NCBI GenBank assembly: GCA_910587765.1
Contig: CAJUNR010000022.1
Coordinates: forward strand, 1 to 64,000
Reading direction: 5' to 3'
Source: an uncultured Lachnospiraceae bacterium
GTDB taxonomy: Bacteria > Bacillota > Clostridia > Lachnospirales > Lachnospiraceae
Length of the DNA: 64,000 nt
Positions 9,701 to 17,677 of the stretch are shown in pieces. The position numbers were made by a program, and so were the translations under genes. Every line of letters begins with the position of its first letter. Position 1 is the first letter of the stretch. The notes under the pieces were generated by a model that worked only from the letters and a program-made list of their open reading frames with translations, was not told the DNA's origin and made no database searches.

Positions 9701-9873
9701 GTTCCGTGGTGGGGTTTTCCGGTGGGGAAGGGCGGTCCGTCATAGAAGACGACTTCTTCGCCGGTTCGTTCTTCGACCGACCGCTCAAACACGTTCTTCT
9801 TTTTCCAGAAGTCCAGAATTTCCTCCTGCATGAGAACCGGCTGCGGTTTGCCAGAAAGCTCTTCATACTTCAT
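6751..9873 (-). CDS. ileS: Isoleucine--tRNA ligase
   Basis: This 1040-residue class I synthetase charges tRNA-Ile. Visible elements: GPPFPTGKPHHGTVL near residue 47 in place of the HIGH box, WGWDCHGLPIE, the editing-domain WTTTPWTLPSN, the KMSKS loop as KLSKSSRNY, and a C-terminal anticodon-binding region. The length and the C-terminal extension suggest the eukaryote-like IleS2 branch. The HIGH signature appears as HHGT (residues 55-58), which is unusual. Two ATGs lie 6 nt apart (9879 and 9873). GGAG sits 2 nt before the first but 8 nt before the second, so the second is chosen. A T-box leader upstream indicates control by uncharged tRNA-Ile. Confidence 0.95.
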   Translation of the reverse strand: MKYEELSGKPQPVLMQEEILDFWKKKNVFERSVEERTGEEVVFYDGPPFPTGKPHHGTVLVSFIKDMIARYWTMRGYRVPRVWGWDCHGLPIENQAEAQLGINDKNEIEKQLGIEQFNEKCFEIVSSNNEAWKEYVEQMARWVDYDGAYKTMNTDFMESVMWAFKQCYDKGYIYRDYRVTPYCMHCETSLSISDTRESDSTRLRQDRWVIARFRTDEVVDGKPVYFLAWTTTPWTLPSNMCLAVGEQLDYAYAEAGDSIYVACKNTLAGYEKIFGKSPVIVKECKGRDLLGKTYEPLFDYFADKKADGAFRVVSADYVGSEEGVGIVHTAPAFGEDDYWTCKKYRIPLVNPVDEKGRFTEEITDFYDPAHERNVIETNPAIIRFLYENGKAVADGTIEHNYPHCWRCKRPLIYKAMDAWYFDIGKIKDRMIQLNEDIHWVPDTVKHGRFGNWLANARDWNISRNRYWSTPIPIWECEDCGERVVLGSIDEIHEVSGIRLTNLHRQHMDKITFPCKRCGKTMRRVPEVLDCWFESGSVPFAQKHYPFENREWFESHFPSDFIVEYTGQIRCWFYYLHVLSVALFDKPAFQNCIVHGTILARDGKKLSKSSRNYTDPMQLMKQYGTDAFRLYLYQSNAMLIGDLLFDESGIQEAFQQILLPYWNACNFYISYANIDGFRPEKIEAPSSDNQLDKWILAKLYDTRQTITENMDSYQVNRYVESMSSLIDGLTNWYIRRSRRRFWSSGMSADKLAAYQTLSYVLVCTTRLFAPVAPIISEKIYKVLTDEFSVHLAPWPEIPQAFADEKLIADVALVREVISLAHSVRSKNRLKNRQPLSRLKVALPDSSGNGVVEEFQEIIADELNVKTVEILDDAQAIADVRYDPNFQEIRSRYPDRIAEIIRAVKSGNFRMEGGSVMLRTDGQEERFDADIILVTYRAKDGQHVASSHGIVVSLDLTLTEELKAEGLARDLVRNIQDARKQIGCEITDTILLAFEGEVPEQWLDYICRETLARTDTVSAPECVLEIETEKDKKIKISVGKAP

Positions 9874-9962
9874 GATCATTTCTCCTTTTTTGTTTTTTGA
9901 AAAGTGGTCTGTAACCGTTCAGGGGTGATCGGAACGGTTACGATTGTTCTTATACAGGATTG

Positions 9963-10224
9963 AAAAAGCCCCCATCCTATTCCAGGATGAGGGCTTACGC
10001 TGCTCACTTTTATACCACCTGCACGAACATACCAACATATGTCATCCGGATAACGGCGGAATACCGGCACAACCTACTTGCTCCTGCACCGTGTCTGCCG
10101 GCCGCGGGATCCTGCTTTCAGTCTGCAACTCCAGAGGGATGGTTGTATTTACCGGTATTGTCGGTTCTCAGCGGCTCCGATTCTCTGTAAATCCTGTGTA
10201 AATACGACGGTCTCTTTCTACGTT
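9963..10224 (-). promoter_or_regulatory. T-box leader of ileS
   Basis: The minus-strand leader carries the T-box core GCAGGTGGTA (10013-10022), whose TGGT pairs with the tRNA acceptor end. It then carries an intrinsic terminator, AGCCCTCATCCT with AGGATGGGGGCT, 12 bp (9967-9995), followed by TTTTT. A long structured stem I region lies between the promoter and the T-box. By family knowledge, uncharged tRNA-Ile stabilises the antiterminator and switches ileS on. I could not assign the specifier triplet with confidence. Confidence 0.85.
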
Positions 10225-10230
10225 TTCCTC

Positions 10231-10259
10231 ATTCTATAATTGAACGGAGGATTTGTCAA
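10231..10259 (-). promoter_or_regulatory. Promoter of the T-box/ileS transcript
   Basis: On the minus strand a consensus TTGACA (10254-10259) is followed after 17 nt by TAGAAT (10231-10236). Confidence 0.75.
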
Positions 10260-10280
10260 TAGAGAATTTGCGGTGCTCTA

Positions 10281-10309
10281 TTGTTATTTCTCCTGTTTTG
10301 TAGTATGAT
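10281..10309 (+). promoter_or_regulatory. Promoter of the aminopeptidase gene
   Basis: TTGTTA (10281-10286), a 17-nt spacer and TATGAT (10304-10309), divergent from the ileS promoter. Confidence 0.5.
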
Positions 10310-10314
10310 ACGGC

Positions 10315-10362
10315 AGACTGGACTTCATATTTTGTAATATGATTATGAGAGACTGGACTTCA
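10315..10362 (+). repeat. 13-bp direct repeat in the aminopeptidase leader
   Basis: AGACTGGACTTCA occurs at 10315-10327 and again at 10350-10362, just downstream of the promoter. A duplicated binding site or a small duplication is possible; the function is unknown. Confidence 0.5.
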
Positions 10363-10401
10363 AAGGCGCCGTATTTTATTGCGGCGAAAAAGGAGGATTA
10401 G

Positions 10402-12192
10402 ATGACAGGAAACCGGTTGGAGAGGCTGCGGCAGCAGATGAAGGAAGCCGGAGTGACCGTCTATGTGGTTCCGTCTTCGGACTGCCATCAGTCGGAGTAT
10501 GTATGCGCCCATTATCGGGTCCGGGAATATCTGTCCGGATTTACCGGGTCGGCGGGCACGCTGGTCGTGACGATGGAGGAGGCGGGCCTCTGGACCGACG
10601 GGAGGTATTTTCTGCAGGCGGAGCGGCAGCTTCAGGGCGGCCCGATCCGGCTGTTCCGGATGGGGGAGCCGGGCGTGCCGAAGGTGAAGGAGTATGTGAG
10701 GGAGAAACTCACAAAAGGAGGACGGCTTGGTTTCGACGGGAGAGTGATGGGCGCTTTCCGGGCGGCGGAACTTATGAGGGAGGCGGAGGAAAAAGGGGCG
10801 GACACTTTGATGACGGAGGATCTGGCGGGAGCAATCTGGGAGGACCGGCCCGGGATCCCGGACTCCGAAGTATTTCTGCTGGAGCCGTGTTATACGGGGG
10901 AGGAGACTTCCGGCAAGCTCGCCCGGGTGCGGGCGGCAATGGAGAAAGCGGGCGCGGATGTCCATGTGCTGGCCTCACTGTGCGACATTTCCTGGCTCTT
11001 GAATGTGCGGGGCGGAGATATTCCCGGAGTGCCGGTCGTGCTCTCGTTTCTGTGCCTGACAGAGGAAACGTGCGTCTGGTATGTGCGCAGGCAGGTTTTG
11101 ACAGAGAACATCCTTGGAAAGCTGTCCCGGGAAGGGATCGCGGTCAGAGAGTATGAGAAGATTTATGAAGACATGGAAACGCTTGCGGAAGGCCGGAGGG
11201 TGCTGCTGGACAGGAAAAATGTCAACAGCCGGCTGTTCCATGCGATTCCAAAGGGAGCGAAGATCGTGGATGAGAGCAACCCGACGGAGCTTATGAAAGC
11301 GGTCAAGAACGGGGCGGAGCTTATGAATCTGCGCAGGGCCCATCTCAAGGAAGGGCTGGCGTTTACAAGACTGATGCGCTGGCTGAAGACGCGTGCGGGC
11401 CGGGAGAAGATTACGGAACGGTCTGCGGCGGAGTATCTGGATGCGCGCAGAAGAGAACAGTCCCATTATCTGGGACAGAGCTTTGCGCCCATCTGCGCGT
11501 ATAAAGAGCATGCGGCGATTGTGCATTATTCGGCGACGGAAGAGAGCGACGCGCCCATAAAACCGGAGGGGATGCTTTTGGTGGACGCCGGCGGACATTA
11601 TCTCGAAGGGACGACGGATACGACAAGAACATTTGTTCTTGGAGAAGTCAGCGAGGAGCAGAAACGGATGTACACGGCCGTGTGCAGAGGAAATCTAAGA
11701 CTTGCCTTCGCGAAATTTCTCTACGGCTGCACGGGATATCAACTGGATCTGCTCTGCCGGGAACCTCTCTGGCAGATGGAGGCCGATTATAAGCACGGTA
11801 CCGGACACGGAGTCGGGTATCTGCTGAATGTGCATGAGGGACCCAATGCGTTCCGCTGGAAACAGCCGGAAGAAGGGGAAACGCCGGCCGTGCTGGAGGC
11901 GGGAATGGTGACGACGGACGAGCCGGGGATCTATATCGAAGGAGCGTACGGGATCCGGACGGAGAATGAACTGGTCTGTCGGAAAGGCGCCGTCAATGAT
12001 TACGGACAGTTCATGGAATTTGAGATTCTGACCAGAACGCCCATTGATCTGGACGGACTCCTTCCGCAGGAGATGACGGCAGAGGAGCGGGAATGGCTCA
12101 ACGCCTACCATGCGGATGTTTACAGGACGCTGGCGCCTCACATGACGGCGGAAGAACGGGAATGGCTCAGGGGAGCTACCCGGCGGATCTGA
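10402..12192 (+). CDS. Xaa-Pro aminopeptidase, M24B family
   Basis: A 596-residue cytosolic metallopeptidase that removes an N-terminal residue before proline. It has two creatinase-type N-terminal domains (to about residue 310), then the pita-bread catalytic domain. The metal ligands are visible: Asp in LLVDAGGHYLEGTTD, the second Asp in TTDTTRTF, His in GTGHGVGYLLNVHEGP, Glu in DEPGIYIEG and Glu in GIRTENE. About 600 residues is the usual length of the long APP1-like form. The start has AAAGGAGGATTAG directly upstream. The MATE gene follows after 43 bp in the same direction and may be co-transcribed. Confidence 0.93.
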   Translation: MTGNRLERLRQQMKEAGVTVYVVPSSDCHQSEYVCAHYRVREYLSGFTGSAGTLVVTMEEAGLWTDGRYFLQAERQLQGGPIRLFRMGEPGVPKVKEYVREKLTKGGRLGFDGRVMGAFRAAELMREAEEKGADTLMTEDLAGAIWEDRPGIPDSEVFLLEPCYTGEETSGKLARVRAAMEKAGADVHVLASLCDISWLLNVRGGDIPGVPVVLSFLCLTEETCVWYVRRQVLTENILGKLSREGIAVREYEKIYEDMETLAEGRRVLLDRKNVNSRLFHAIPKGAKIVDESNPTELMKAVKNGAELMNLRRAHLKEGLAFTRLMRWLKTRAGREKITERSAAEYLDARRREQSHYLGQSFAPICAYKEHAAIVHYSATEESDAPIKPEGMLLVDAGGHYLEGTTDTTRTFVLGEVSEEQKRMYTAVCRGNLRLAFAKFLYGCTGYQLDLLCREPLWQMEADYKHGTGHGVGYLLNVHEGPNAFRWKQPEEGETPAVLEAGMVTTDEPGIYIEGAYGIRTENELVCRKGAVNDYGQFMEFEILTRTPIDLDGLLPQEMTAEEREWLNAYHADVYRTLAPHMTAEEREWLRGATRRI

Positions 12193-12235
12193 CGCCGGAC
12201 AGCCTGGAAAATTTGTGCGAAAGAGGGAGAGAAAA

Positions 12236-13573
12236 ATGACAAAAGACATGACGGACGGTTCTCCGGTCAGACTGATCATCGGCTTTGCCGTTCCCATGTT
12301 TCTGGGGATGTTGTTTCAGCAGTTTTACAGTATGGTGGATACGATTATTGTCGGACAGTATCTGGGGGTAAATCCTCTGGCCGGCGTCGGCTCCACAACC
12401 TCTCTGAATTTTATGGTGATCGGCTTCTGCACGGGCGTGTGCAACGGTTTCGCGATACCGGTGGCTCAGATGTTCGGCGCCAAAGACGAAAAAGGGCTCC
12501 GGCGGTTCGTGACCAACGGTGCGTGGCTGTGCGCCGTGTTTGCTCTGGTCGTGACGGTGCTGGTAGTCTCTGCCTGCAGGACGGTCTTGCGGCTGATGAA
12601 TACGCCGGCGGAGATTTTTGATTACGCATGGCTTTATATCGTGATCATTTTCTGCGGAATCCCCTGCACGTTTCTGTACAATCTTCTGGCGGCCATTATC
12701 CGCGCGCTGGGCGACAGCAAAACGCCGGTCATGTTTCTGGCGTTCTCGTCCGTTCTGAACATTGTACTGGATTTCGTTTCCATACGGTGGCTGCATATGA
12801 GTGTGGAAGGTCCGGCTCTGGCGACCGTCCTCTCGCAGGGAGTTTCCGGAGCGGTCTGCCTTCTGTATATGCGGAAAAAATTCCCGATTCTGAGAACGGT
12901 GCGGGAGGACTGGAAGCCGGAGGGAAGCTGTATGGTAAAGCTTTGCGTCATCGGGATTCCCATGGGCCTTCAGTATTCGGTCACCGCCATCGGCGCGCTG
13001 GTACTCCAGACGGCAATCAACGGCATGGGCGCGGCCGTCGTGGCAGGCGTTGCCGCCGCGCAGAAAATCAATGCGTTTATCGCCAGTCCGGTGGAGGCGC
13101 TGGGACAGACTATGGCGCCCTATACGGGTCAGAATATCGGCGCGGGGAAACTGGACCGGATCGGGAAAGGGCTTCTGCAGACTTCTCTTGTAGGATTTGG
13201 AGTATCCATATGTTGTTTCCTGATCGCGCTTCTGACCGGCAAATATCTGGTGCTTCTGTTTCTGGATGCAAAAGAGGCGCAGATCATCGCTTATGCCTGC
13301 CGGTTTCTTCTGTGCTGTACGGGAGGATTCTGTCTGCTGACGCTGGTGAACGCGGTGCGCTTTACGATTCAGGGGATGGGCTTTTCCGTGTTCGCCATTA
13401 TCTCCGGCGTGATGGAGATGATCGCCCGGATTCTCGTGGCCGTTCTCTCCGCCCGGTATTTCGGGTTTGCCGGAATCTGTCTGGCCCATCCGACCGCCTG
13501 GCTCTTCGCGGACCTGTTCCTGATACCGGCCTTCTTCTACTGCAGACGAAGAGTAGCCGCGTCGCTTCGTTAA
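12236..13573 (+). CDS. MATE family efflux transporter
   Basis: A 445-residue multidrug/oxidative-compound extrusion carrier with twelve hydrophobic segments in two related halves. Typical signatures are FAVPMFLGMLFQQFYSMVDT at the N-terminus, IIVGQYLG, and the second-half GQNIGAGKLDR. It is likely a Na+- or H+-coupled exporter in the cytoplasmic membrane; the substrate cannot be read. The frame is open from a GTG at 12215, but the ATG at 12236 has AGAGGGAGAG at good spacing and gives the family's usual N-terminus (MTKDMTDGSP). Confidence 0.92.
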   Translation: MTKDMTDGSPVRLIIGFAVPMFLGMLFQQFYSMVDTIIVGQYLGVNPLAGVGSTTSLNFMVIGFCTGVCNGFAIPVAQMFGAKDEKGLRRFVTNGAWLCAVFALVVTVLVVSACRTVLRLMNTPAEIFDYAWLYIVIIFCGIPCTFLYNLLAAIIRALGDSKTPVMFLAFSSVLNIVLDFVSIRWLHMSVEGPALATVLSQGVSGAVCLLYMRKKFPILRTVREDWKPEGSCMVKLCVIGIPMGLQYSVTAIGALVLQTAINGMGAAVVAGVAAAQKINAFIASPVEALGQTMAPYTGQNIGAGKLDRIGKGLLQTSLVGFGVSICCFLIALLTGKYLVLLFLDAKEAQIIAYACRFLLCCTGGFCLLTLVNAVRFTIQGMGFSVFAIISGVMEMIARILVAVLSARYFGFAGICLAHPTAWLFADLFLIPAFFYCRRRVAASLR

Positions 13574-13610
13574 AGGTGGACGCTGTTATTGCCCCACAGC
13601 GATTCTCAGC

Positions 13611-13762
13611 CCGGCGTGGACAGATCATCCTGAAAGACCCATTGAAGGGCGCCGGTCCTTAGGGCGCGTCTTTTGCGCCCTTAGTACCCAAAGGGCATAA
13701 ATACCGCTGCGTCCCTTCATTAAGCGCGAGCGGGGTCTTGAAGGATGATCTGTCCATGTCGG
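13611..13762. repeat. 150-bp inverted-repeat element, structured
   Basis: The 361-bp gap 13574-13934 holds an element bounded by imperfect inverted repeats. TGGACAGATCATCCT on the left (13617-13631) faces AGGATGATCTGTCCA on the right (13742-13756), and the match extends inward through AAGACCC/GGGTCTT and outward through CCCGG/CGGGC. Inside is a further hairpin, AGGGCGC with GCGCCCT. There is no open reading frame. It could be a small non-autonomous mobile element or a processed structured RNA. Confidence 0.55.
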
Positions 13763-13807
13763 GCGTCCGTGTGGCTTGGTTACGGTCCGGCAGAAGCATG
13801 TTTTTTG

Positions 13808-13837
13808 TTGCGAAACCTGCGATTCCTGTGCTATAAT
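13808..13837 (+). promoter_or_regulatory. Promoter of the rhomboid/TerD genes
   Basis: TTGCGA (13808-13813), an 18-nt spacer and a consensus TATAAT (13832-13837). Confidence 0.6.
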
Positions 13838-13934
13838 GTCGTTAGACATAATACCGCCCCGAACGAAGCGGGTGTGCGCACGATGTGCGGAGCGCATCGT
13901 GTCATGGCGGATGGAAAGTCTGGAGGTGTGATGC

Positions 13935-14525
13935 ATGAAACCGGGTTCCTCAAAAGTGAAGATTTCCTTTAATTCTCCGGTCATCCTGTCCTTTGCCCTG
14001 ATCTGTCTGGCGGCGCTGCTGCTGGGCTTTCTCACCAAAGGAAAGACAACGGATCTGCTCTTCAGCGTGTACCGCTCTTCTCTGGGCAGCCCGTTCACTT
14101 ATGTCCGGTTCGCGGGGCATGTATTCGGACATGCGGGGTGGGATCATTTCCTCGGAAATGTCATGCTGATCCTGGTAGTGGGACCGCTTCTGGAGGAAAA
14201 ATACGGTTCTTCCAATATGCTGTTCGTGATTCTGGCAACTGCGCTGGTGACGGGGATTGTGAACTTCCTGTTCTTTCCGGGGGTACAGCTTCTCGGGGCC
14301 AGCGGCGTTGTATTCGCACTGATTCTTCTGTCCTCCTTTACCAGCATCAGAGAAGGGGAGATCCCCCTGACCTTTATCCTGGTCGCTCTGATCTATCTGG
14401 GGGAACAGGTCTATCAGGGAATCTTTGTACAGGACAACGTCTCCAATCTGACGCATATACTGGGCGGTCTCGTGGGCGCGGGCCTCGGGTATGTGATGAA
14501 CAAATATAAAATGAACAGGTATTGA
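13935..14525 (+). CDS. Rhomboid family intramembrane serine protease
   Basis: A 196-residue six-helix membrane protease. The catalytic dyad is visible: Ser123 in GASGVVFA and His174 in NLTHILGGLVGAG. HxxxGWDHFLGN (residues 66-75) is the H-x3-x2-N loop of TM2, with Asn75 stabilising the oxyanion. The C-terminus is short and basic. Substrates are unknown; rhomboids cleave within transmembrane segments. The ATG has GGAGG 8 nt upstream, and a TerD gene follows after 14 bp, so the two are probably co-transcribed from 13808. Confidence 0.9.
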   Translation: MKPGSSKVKISFNSPVILSFALICLAALLLGFLTKGKTTDLLFSVYRSSLGSPFTYVRFAGHVFGHAGWDHFLGNVMLILVVGPLLEEKYGSSNMLFVILATALVTGIVNFLFFPGVQLLGASGVVFALILLSSFTSIREGEIPLTFILVALIYLGEQVYQGIFVQDNVSNLTHILGGLVGAGLGYVMNKYKMNRY

Positions 14526-14539
14526 GGAGGTAACGTGAA

Positions 14540-15136
14540 ATGGCAATTAATCTGCAAAAGGGACAGAAAGTCAGCCTGAAAAAAGGTTCCGCTTCCGCGG
14601 GCCTCGGCGAGATTCTGGTGAATCTGAACTGGAACGCAAAACCCAAGGGGTTTCTTGCGGGTCTCCTTTCGTCGGGGATTGATCTGGATCTGGGCTGTCT
14701 TTTTGAACTCAAGGACGGGAGCAAAGGTGCGGTGCAGGCGCTTGGCAACGCATTCGGTTCTCTGAACCGTCCTCCCTTTATCGCACTGGACGGGGACGAC
14801 CGGACCGGCGCCGCGGCGGCGGGGGAGAATCTCCGTATCAACGGGAACGAGATTAAGAATATTCAGAGGATTCTGGTCTACACCTTTATCTATGAAGGAG
14901 TGGCCAACTGGAAGCAGGCGGATGCGATCGTCACGCTCAAGTATCCGGGAGCGGAGGATCTGGTCGTGAAGATGGATACCTTCAATTCCTCGAACAAGAT
15001 GTGCGCGCTGGCGCTCCTGGAAAATGTAAACGACGAGACGTTCAGCGTGGAGAAGATCGTTCAGTTCTATCAGGGTCATGAAGATATGGACCGTGGTTTC
15101 GGCTGGGGGCTTCGCTGGAGAGCGGGACGCAAATAA
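14540..15136 (+). CDS. TerD family protein
   Basis: A 198-residue protein of the TerD/TerE stress family, starting MAINLQKGQKVSLKKG. The conserved core includes LGEILVNLNWN, a DLDLGCLFELKDG strand, and acidic positions such as ALDGDDRTG that form the Ca2+-binding sites in the family. Family members are tied to tellurite, phage or other stress responses, but this one stands alone with no terC, terB or terA beside it, so tellurite resistance should not be assumed. It has a strong GAGGAGG site. A terminator follows. Confidence 0.88.
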   Translation: MAINLQKGQKVSLKKGSASAGLGEILVNLNWNAKPKGFLAGLLSSGIDLDLGCLFELKDGSKGAVQALGNAFGSLNRPPFIALDGDDRTGAAAAGENLRINGNEIKNIQRILVYTFIYEGVANWKQADAIVTLKYPGAEDLVVKMDTFNSSNKMCALALLENVNDETFSVEKIVQFYQGHEDMDRGFGWGLRWRAGRK

Positions 15137-15148
15137 TACGGTACGAAG

Positions 15149-15186
15149 AGGAACGGATGTCTCAGGGAGGCATCGGTTCCTTTTTT
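15149..15186 (+). terminator. Intrinsic terminator after the TerD gene
   Basis: AGGAACGGATGTCTC pairs with GAGGCATCGGTTCCT (15 positions, one mismatch, one wobble), followed by a run of T through 15186. Confidence 0.75.
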
Positions 15187-15221
15187 GAAAGCCTGCGCGG
15201 AAGGAAAAGGAGGGATCCGGT

Positions 15222-15734
15222 ATGAGAGGAAGGAGAACGCAGCGCCTTGCGCAGCTTGGTCTTTTGACTGCGCTGGCGATGATCGCCAGCTACATAGAAC
15301 TTCTGATTCCGATACCCATCGGTATCCCGGGAGTCAAGCTCGGCCTTGCCAATCTGATGACCGTGTGGGCGCTGTACGCGCTGGGGCCTCTGGATGCTCT
15401 GGCGGTCAACGGGACGCGGATTCTGCTGTCCGGCTTCCTGTTCGGGAATCTGTCCATGATCCTGTACAGCCTGGCGGGGGCTGCCATGAGCTTTGTCAGT
15501 ATGTATCTGGCGAAGAAAAGCGACGCGTTCACCGTGACGGGGGTGAGCATTATCGGAGGCGTGACGCACAACACAGGACAGCTTCTGACGGCCATGTGCG
15601 TGCTGGAAACCGGGAGCCTGATCTATTACGGTCCGGTGCTTCTGGCGGCCGGCCTGATCACCGGGTACCTGATCGGCGTCCTCGCGGAGGAAATCGGAAA
15701 ACGCGTGCATCTGAAAAAACAGGCGGGTAATTAA
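15222..15734 (+). CDS. Gx transporter family protein (Hpre_diP_synt_I)
   Basis: A 170-residue integral membrane protein with five or six hydrophobic segments. It starts LGLLTALAMIASYIELLIPI and continues IGIPGVKLGLANLMTVWALY, the signature of the family once labelled heptaprenyl diphosphate synthase component I. Members resemble ECF transporter S components and often sit beside polyprenyl synthase or NusG-like genes; neither is present here. The role is probably small-molecule uptake, with the substrate unknown. The ATG has AAAGGAGGGATCC at good spacing. Confidence 0.8.
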   Translation: MRGRRTQRLAQLGLLTALAMIASYIELLIPIPIGIPGVKLGLANLMTVWALYALGPLDALAVNGTRILLSGFLFGNLSMILYSLAGAAMSFVSMYLAKKSDAFTVTGVSIIGGVTHNTGQLLTAMCVLETGSLIYYGPVLLAAGLITGYLIGVLAEEIGKRVHLKKQAGN

Positions 15735-15769
15735 AAACTGTCCAACGTTCATTTTTTTCTCCGGAACTC

Positions 15770-15798
15770 TTGCATATTTTTCCAAATTCATATAAGAT
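15770..15798 (+). promoter_or_regulatory. Promoter of glgB
   Basis: TTGCAT (15770-15775), a 17-nt spacer and TAAGAT (15793-15798), 35 bp before the ATG. Confidence 0.5.
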
Positions 15799-15832
15799 AA
15801 AAGAAAACGTATGATGACAGGGGGGATCCGGT

Positions 15833-17677
15833 ATGGATTTTCAGAAATTTCTGGCGGGCGGCGTATTTGACGCCTATGAGTATTTTGGAGCGCATATGGG
15901 GAAGAACGGCGTGACTTTCCGGATCTATGCGCCGCATGCGAAGAAGGTGGAACTCCAGGGAGATTTCAACGGATGGGAATTTCAGGCGCTTTCGGAGGAC
16001 CAAAATCCGGGAGTGTATACCTGCACGGTTCCGGGAGCGCAGGCGGGAATGTACTATAAATACTGCGTCACGGATCAGCAGGGCAGGGGGATCATGCACT
16101 GCGATCCGTACGGGATGCTGATGGAGCTGCGGCCGGGTTTCGCTTCGCGGATTGTAGACCGAACTTATGAATTTCACGACCGGAAATGGATGCAGGCACG
16201 AGATCAGAATTATAACCGGCCCATGAACATCTACGAGCTGCATGCCGGTTCCTGGAGGCGGAAGGAGGACGGTTCCTGGTATACGTATGAGGAACTGGCG
16301 GAGCTGCTGATCCCGTATCTGAAGAAGATGGGATTCAATTACATCGAGTTTCTTCCCCTTTCGGAGCATCCGGCGGACTGCTCCTGGGGATACCAGAACA
16401 CGGGATTTTTTGCGCCCACGTCCAGATACGGGACGCCCAAGCAGTTGAAAACGCTGGTGGACCGGTGCCACCAGTGCGGAATCGGTGTGATCACGGATTT
16501 TGTGCCGGTGCATTTTGCGACCGACAGCTACGGCCTTCTGAATTTTGACGGGACGCCGCTCTATGAGTTTCCTCATCCGGACACGGCTTACAGCGAATGG
16601 GGAACGATGAACTTCATGCACAGCAGAGGAGAGGTGCGCAGTTTCCTGCAGTCGGCGGCGGACTACTGGCTGACGGAATTTCATTTCGACGGGATCCGTA
16701 TGGACGCCATCAGCCGCGCCATCTACTGGAACGGCGATCCTGCCAGAGGAGTGAATGAAAAAGCGGTGGAATTTCTGCGGAATATGAATGCGGGTCTGCA
16801 CAAAAGGCATCCGTCTATTATGCTGATGGCCGAGGATTCCACAGATTTTCCGAAGGTGACGGCGCCTACGGAATACGACGGACTTGGCTTTGATTACAAA
16901 TGGGACATGGGCTTTATGAACGACACGCTGCGTTTCTTCCAGACCGCTCCGGTGTACCGCCCTTACGATTACCATAAGCTCAGTTTTTCGATGATGTATT
17001 TTTACAGCGATCTGTTTCTGCTGCCTTTCTCCCATGACGAAGTGGTGCATGGGAAGGCTACGATCATCCAGAAGATGTGGGGGGATTATGAGTTCAAATT
17101 CCCGCAGGCGAAGGCGTTTTACACCTACCTCTACACGCATCCGGGCAAGAAGCTGAATTTCATGGGTAATGAGTTCGGGCAGTTCCGGGAATGGGATGAG
17201 AACCGGGAGCAGGACTGGGAACTCCTGAAATATCCGCTGCATGATGCGTTCCACCGTTTCTACGAACGTCTGTCCGGCCTGTATCTGAGCGAACCGGCCC
17301 TTCATGACGGAGAGTACAATTCCGAGTGCTTTGAGTGGCTGGAGGTCGACGCGGCGGATTATGTGACCTATGCTTACGAGAGGCGGGCTTCCGGTGAGAC
17401 GATTCTGATGGTGATGAATCTCTCCGATCAGTTCTGGAAGGATTTTAAAGTGGGGATTCCCATGCTGTATGAGCTGGAGGAGCTTCTGCACACGGACTGG
17501 GAGACGTACGGAGGCAATACGAAGCAGACGGATGAGACCTGGCGGGTGGAGGATCAGCCCCACAAGGACAGGCCGCACACGCTGGTCGTGGATCTGCCGC
17601 CGTTTGCCGCCAGAATCTTCAAGGTGAAGCGGGTATTAAAATCCCGGAAGAAAGCTACAAAGGCAGTAAAATCTTAA
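15833..17677 (+). CDS. glgB: 1,4-alpha-glucan branching enzyme
   Basis: A 614-residue GH13 enzyme that introduces alpha-1,6 branches into glycogen. An N-terminal CBM48-type domain (GVTFRIYAPHAKKVELQGDF) precedes the catalytic barrel. Conserved region II reads FDGIRMDAISR with the nucleophile Asp, the acid Glu is in LMAEDST, and region IV reads LPFSHDEVVHGK. The length is slightly below the common 630-640. Glycogen synthase lies about 8 kb away at 25782 on the other strand; glgC and glgP are not in the window. Its 3' end overlaps the convergent histidine kinase gene by 23 bp. Confidence 0.95.
   Translation: MDFQKFLAGGVFDAYEYFGAHMGKNGVTFRIYAPHAKKVELQGDFNGWEFQALSEDQNPGVYTCTVPGAQAGMYYKYCVTDQQGRGIMHCDPYGMLMELRPGFASRIVDRTYEFHDRKWMQARDQNYNRPMNIYELHAGSWRRKEDGSWYTYEELAELLIPYLKKMGFNYIEFLPLSEHPADCSWGYQNTGFFAPTSRYGTPKQLKTLVDRCHQCGIGVITDFVPVHFATDSYGLLNFDGTPLYEFPHPDTAYSEWGTMNFMHSRGEVRSFLQSAADYWLTEFHFDGIRMDAISRAIYWNGDPARGVNEKAVEFLRNMNAGLHKRHPSIMLMAEDSTDFPKVTAPTEYDGLGFDYKWDMGFMNDTLRFFQTAPVYRPYDYHKLSFSMMYFYSDLFLLPFSHDEVVHGKATIIQKMWGDYEFKFPQAKAFYTYLYTHPGKKLNFMGNEFGQFREWDENREQDWELLKYPLHDAFHRFYERLSGLYLSEPALHDGEYNSECFEWLEVDAADYVTYAYERRASGETILMVMNLSDQFWKDFKVGIPMLYELEELLHTDWETYGGNTKQTDETWRVEDQPHKDRPHTLVVDLPPFAARIFKVKRVLKSRKKATKAVKS

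Noticed and set aside
12176..13489. 437-codon minus-strand frame over the MATE gene
   Set aside because: Antisense shadow; no start signal and the composition is typical of non-coding frames.
14540..15136. Tellurite-resistance operon
   Set aside because: Only a single TerD-family gene is present, without terA, terB, terC or terZ.
15788..17578. 596-codon minus-strand open frame over glgB
   Set aside because: It is the antisense shadow of the GC-rich glgB; its translation is Arg/His/Pro-rich with no motif.
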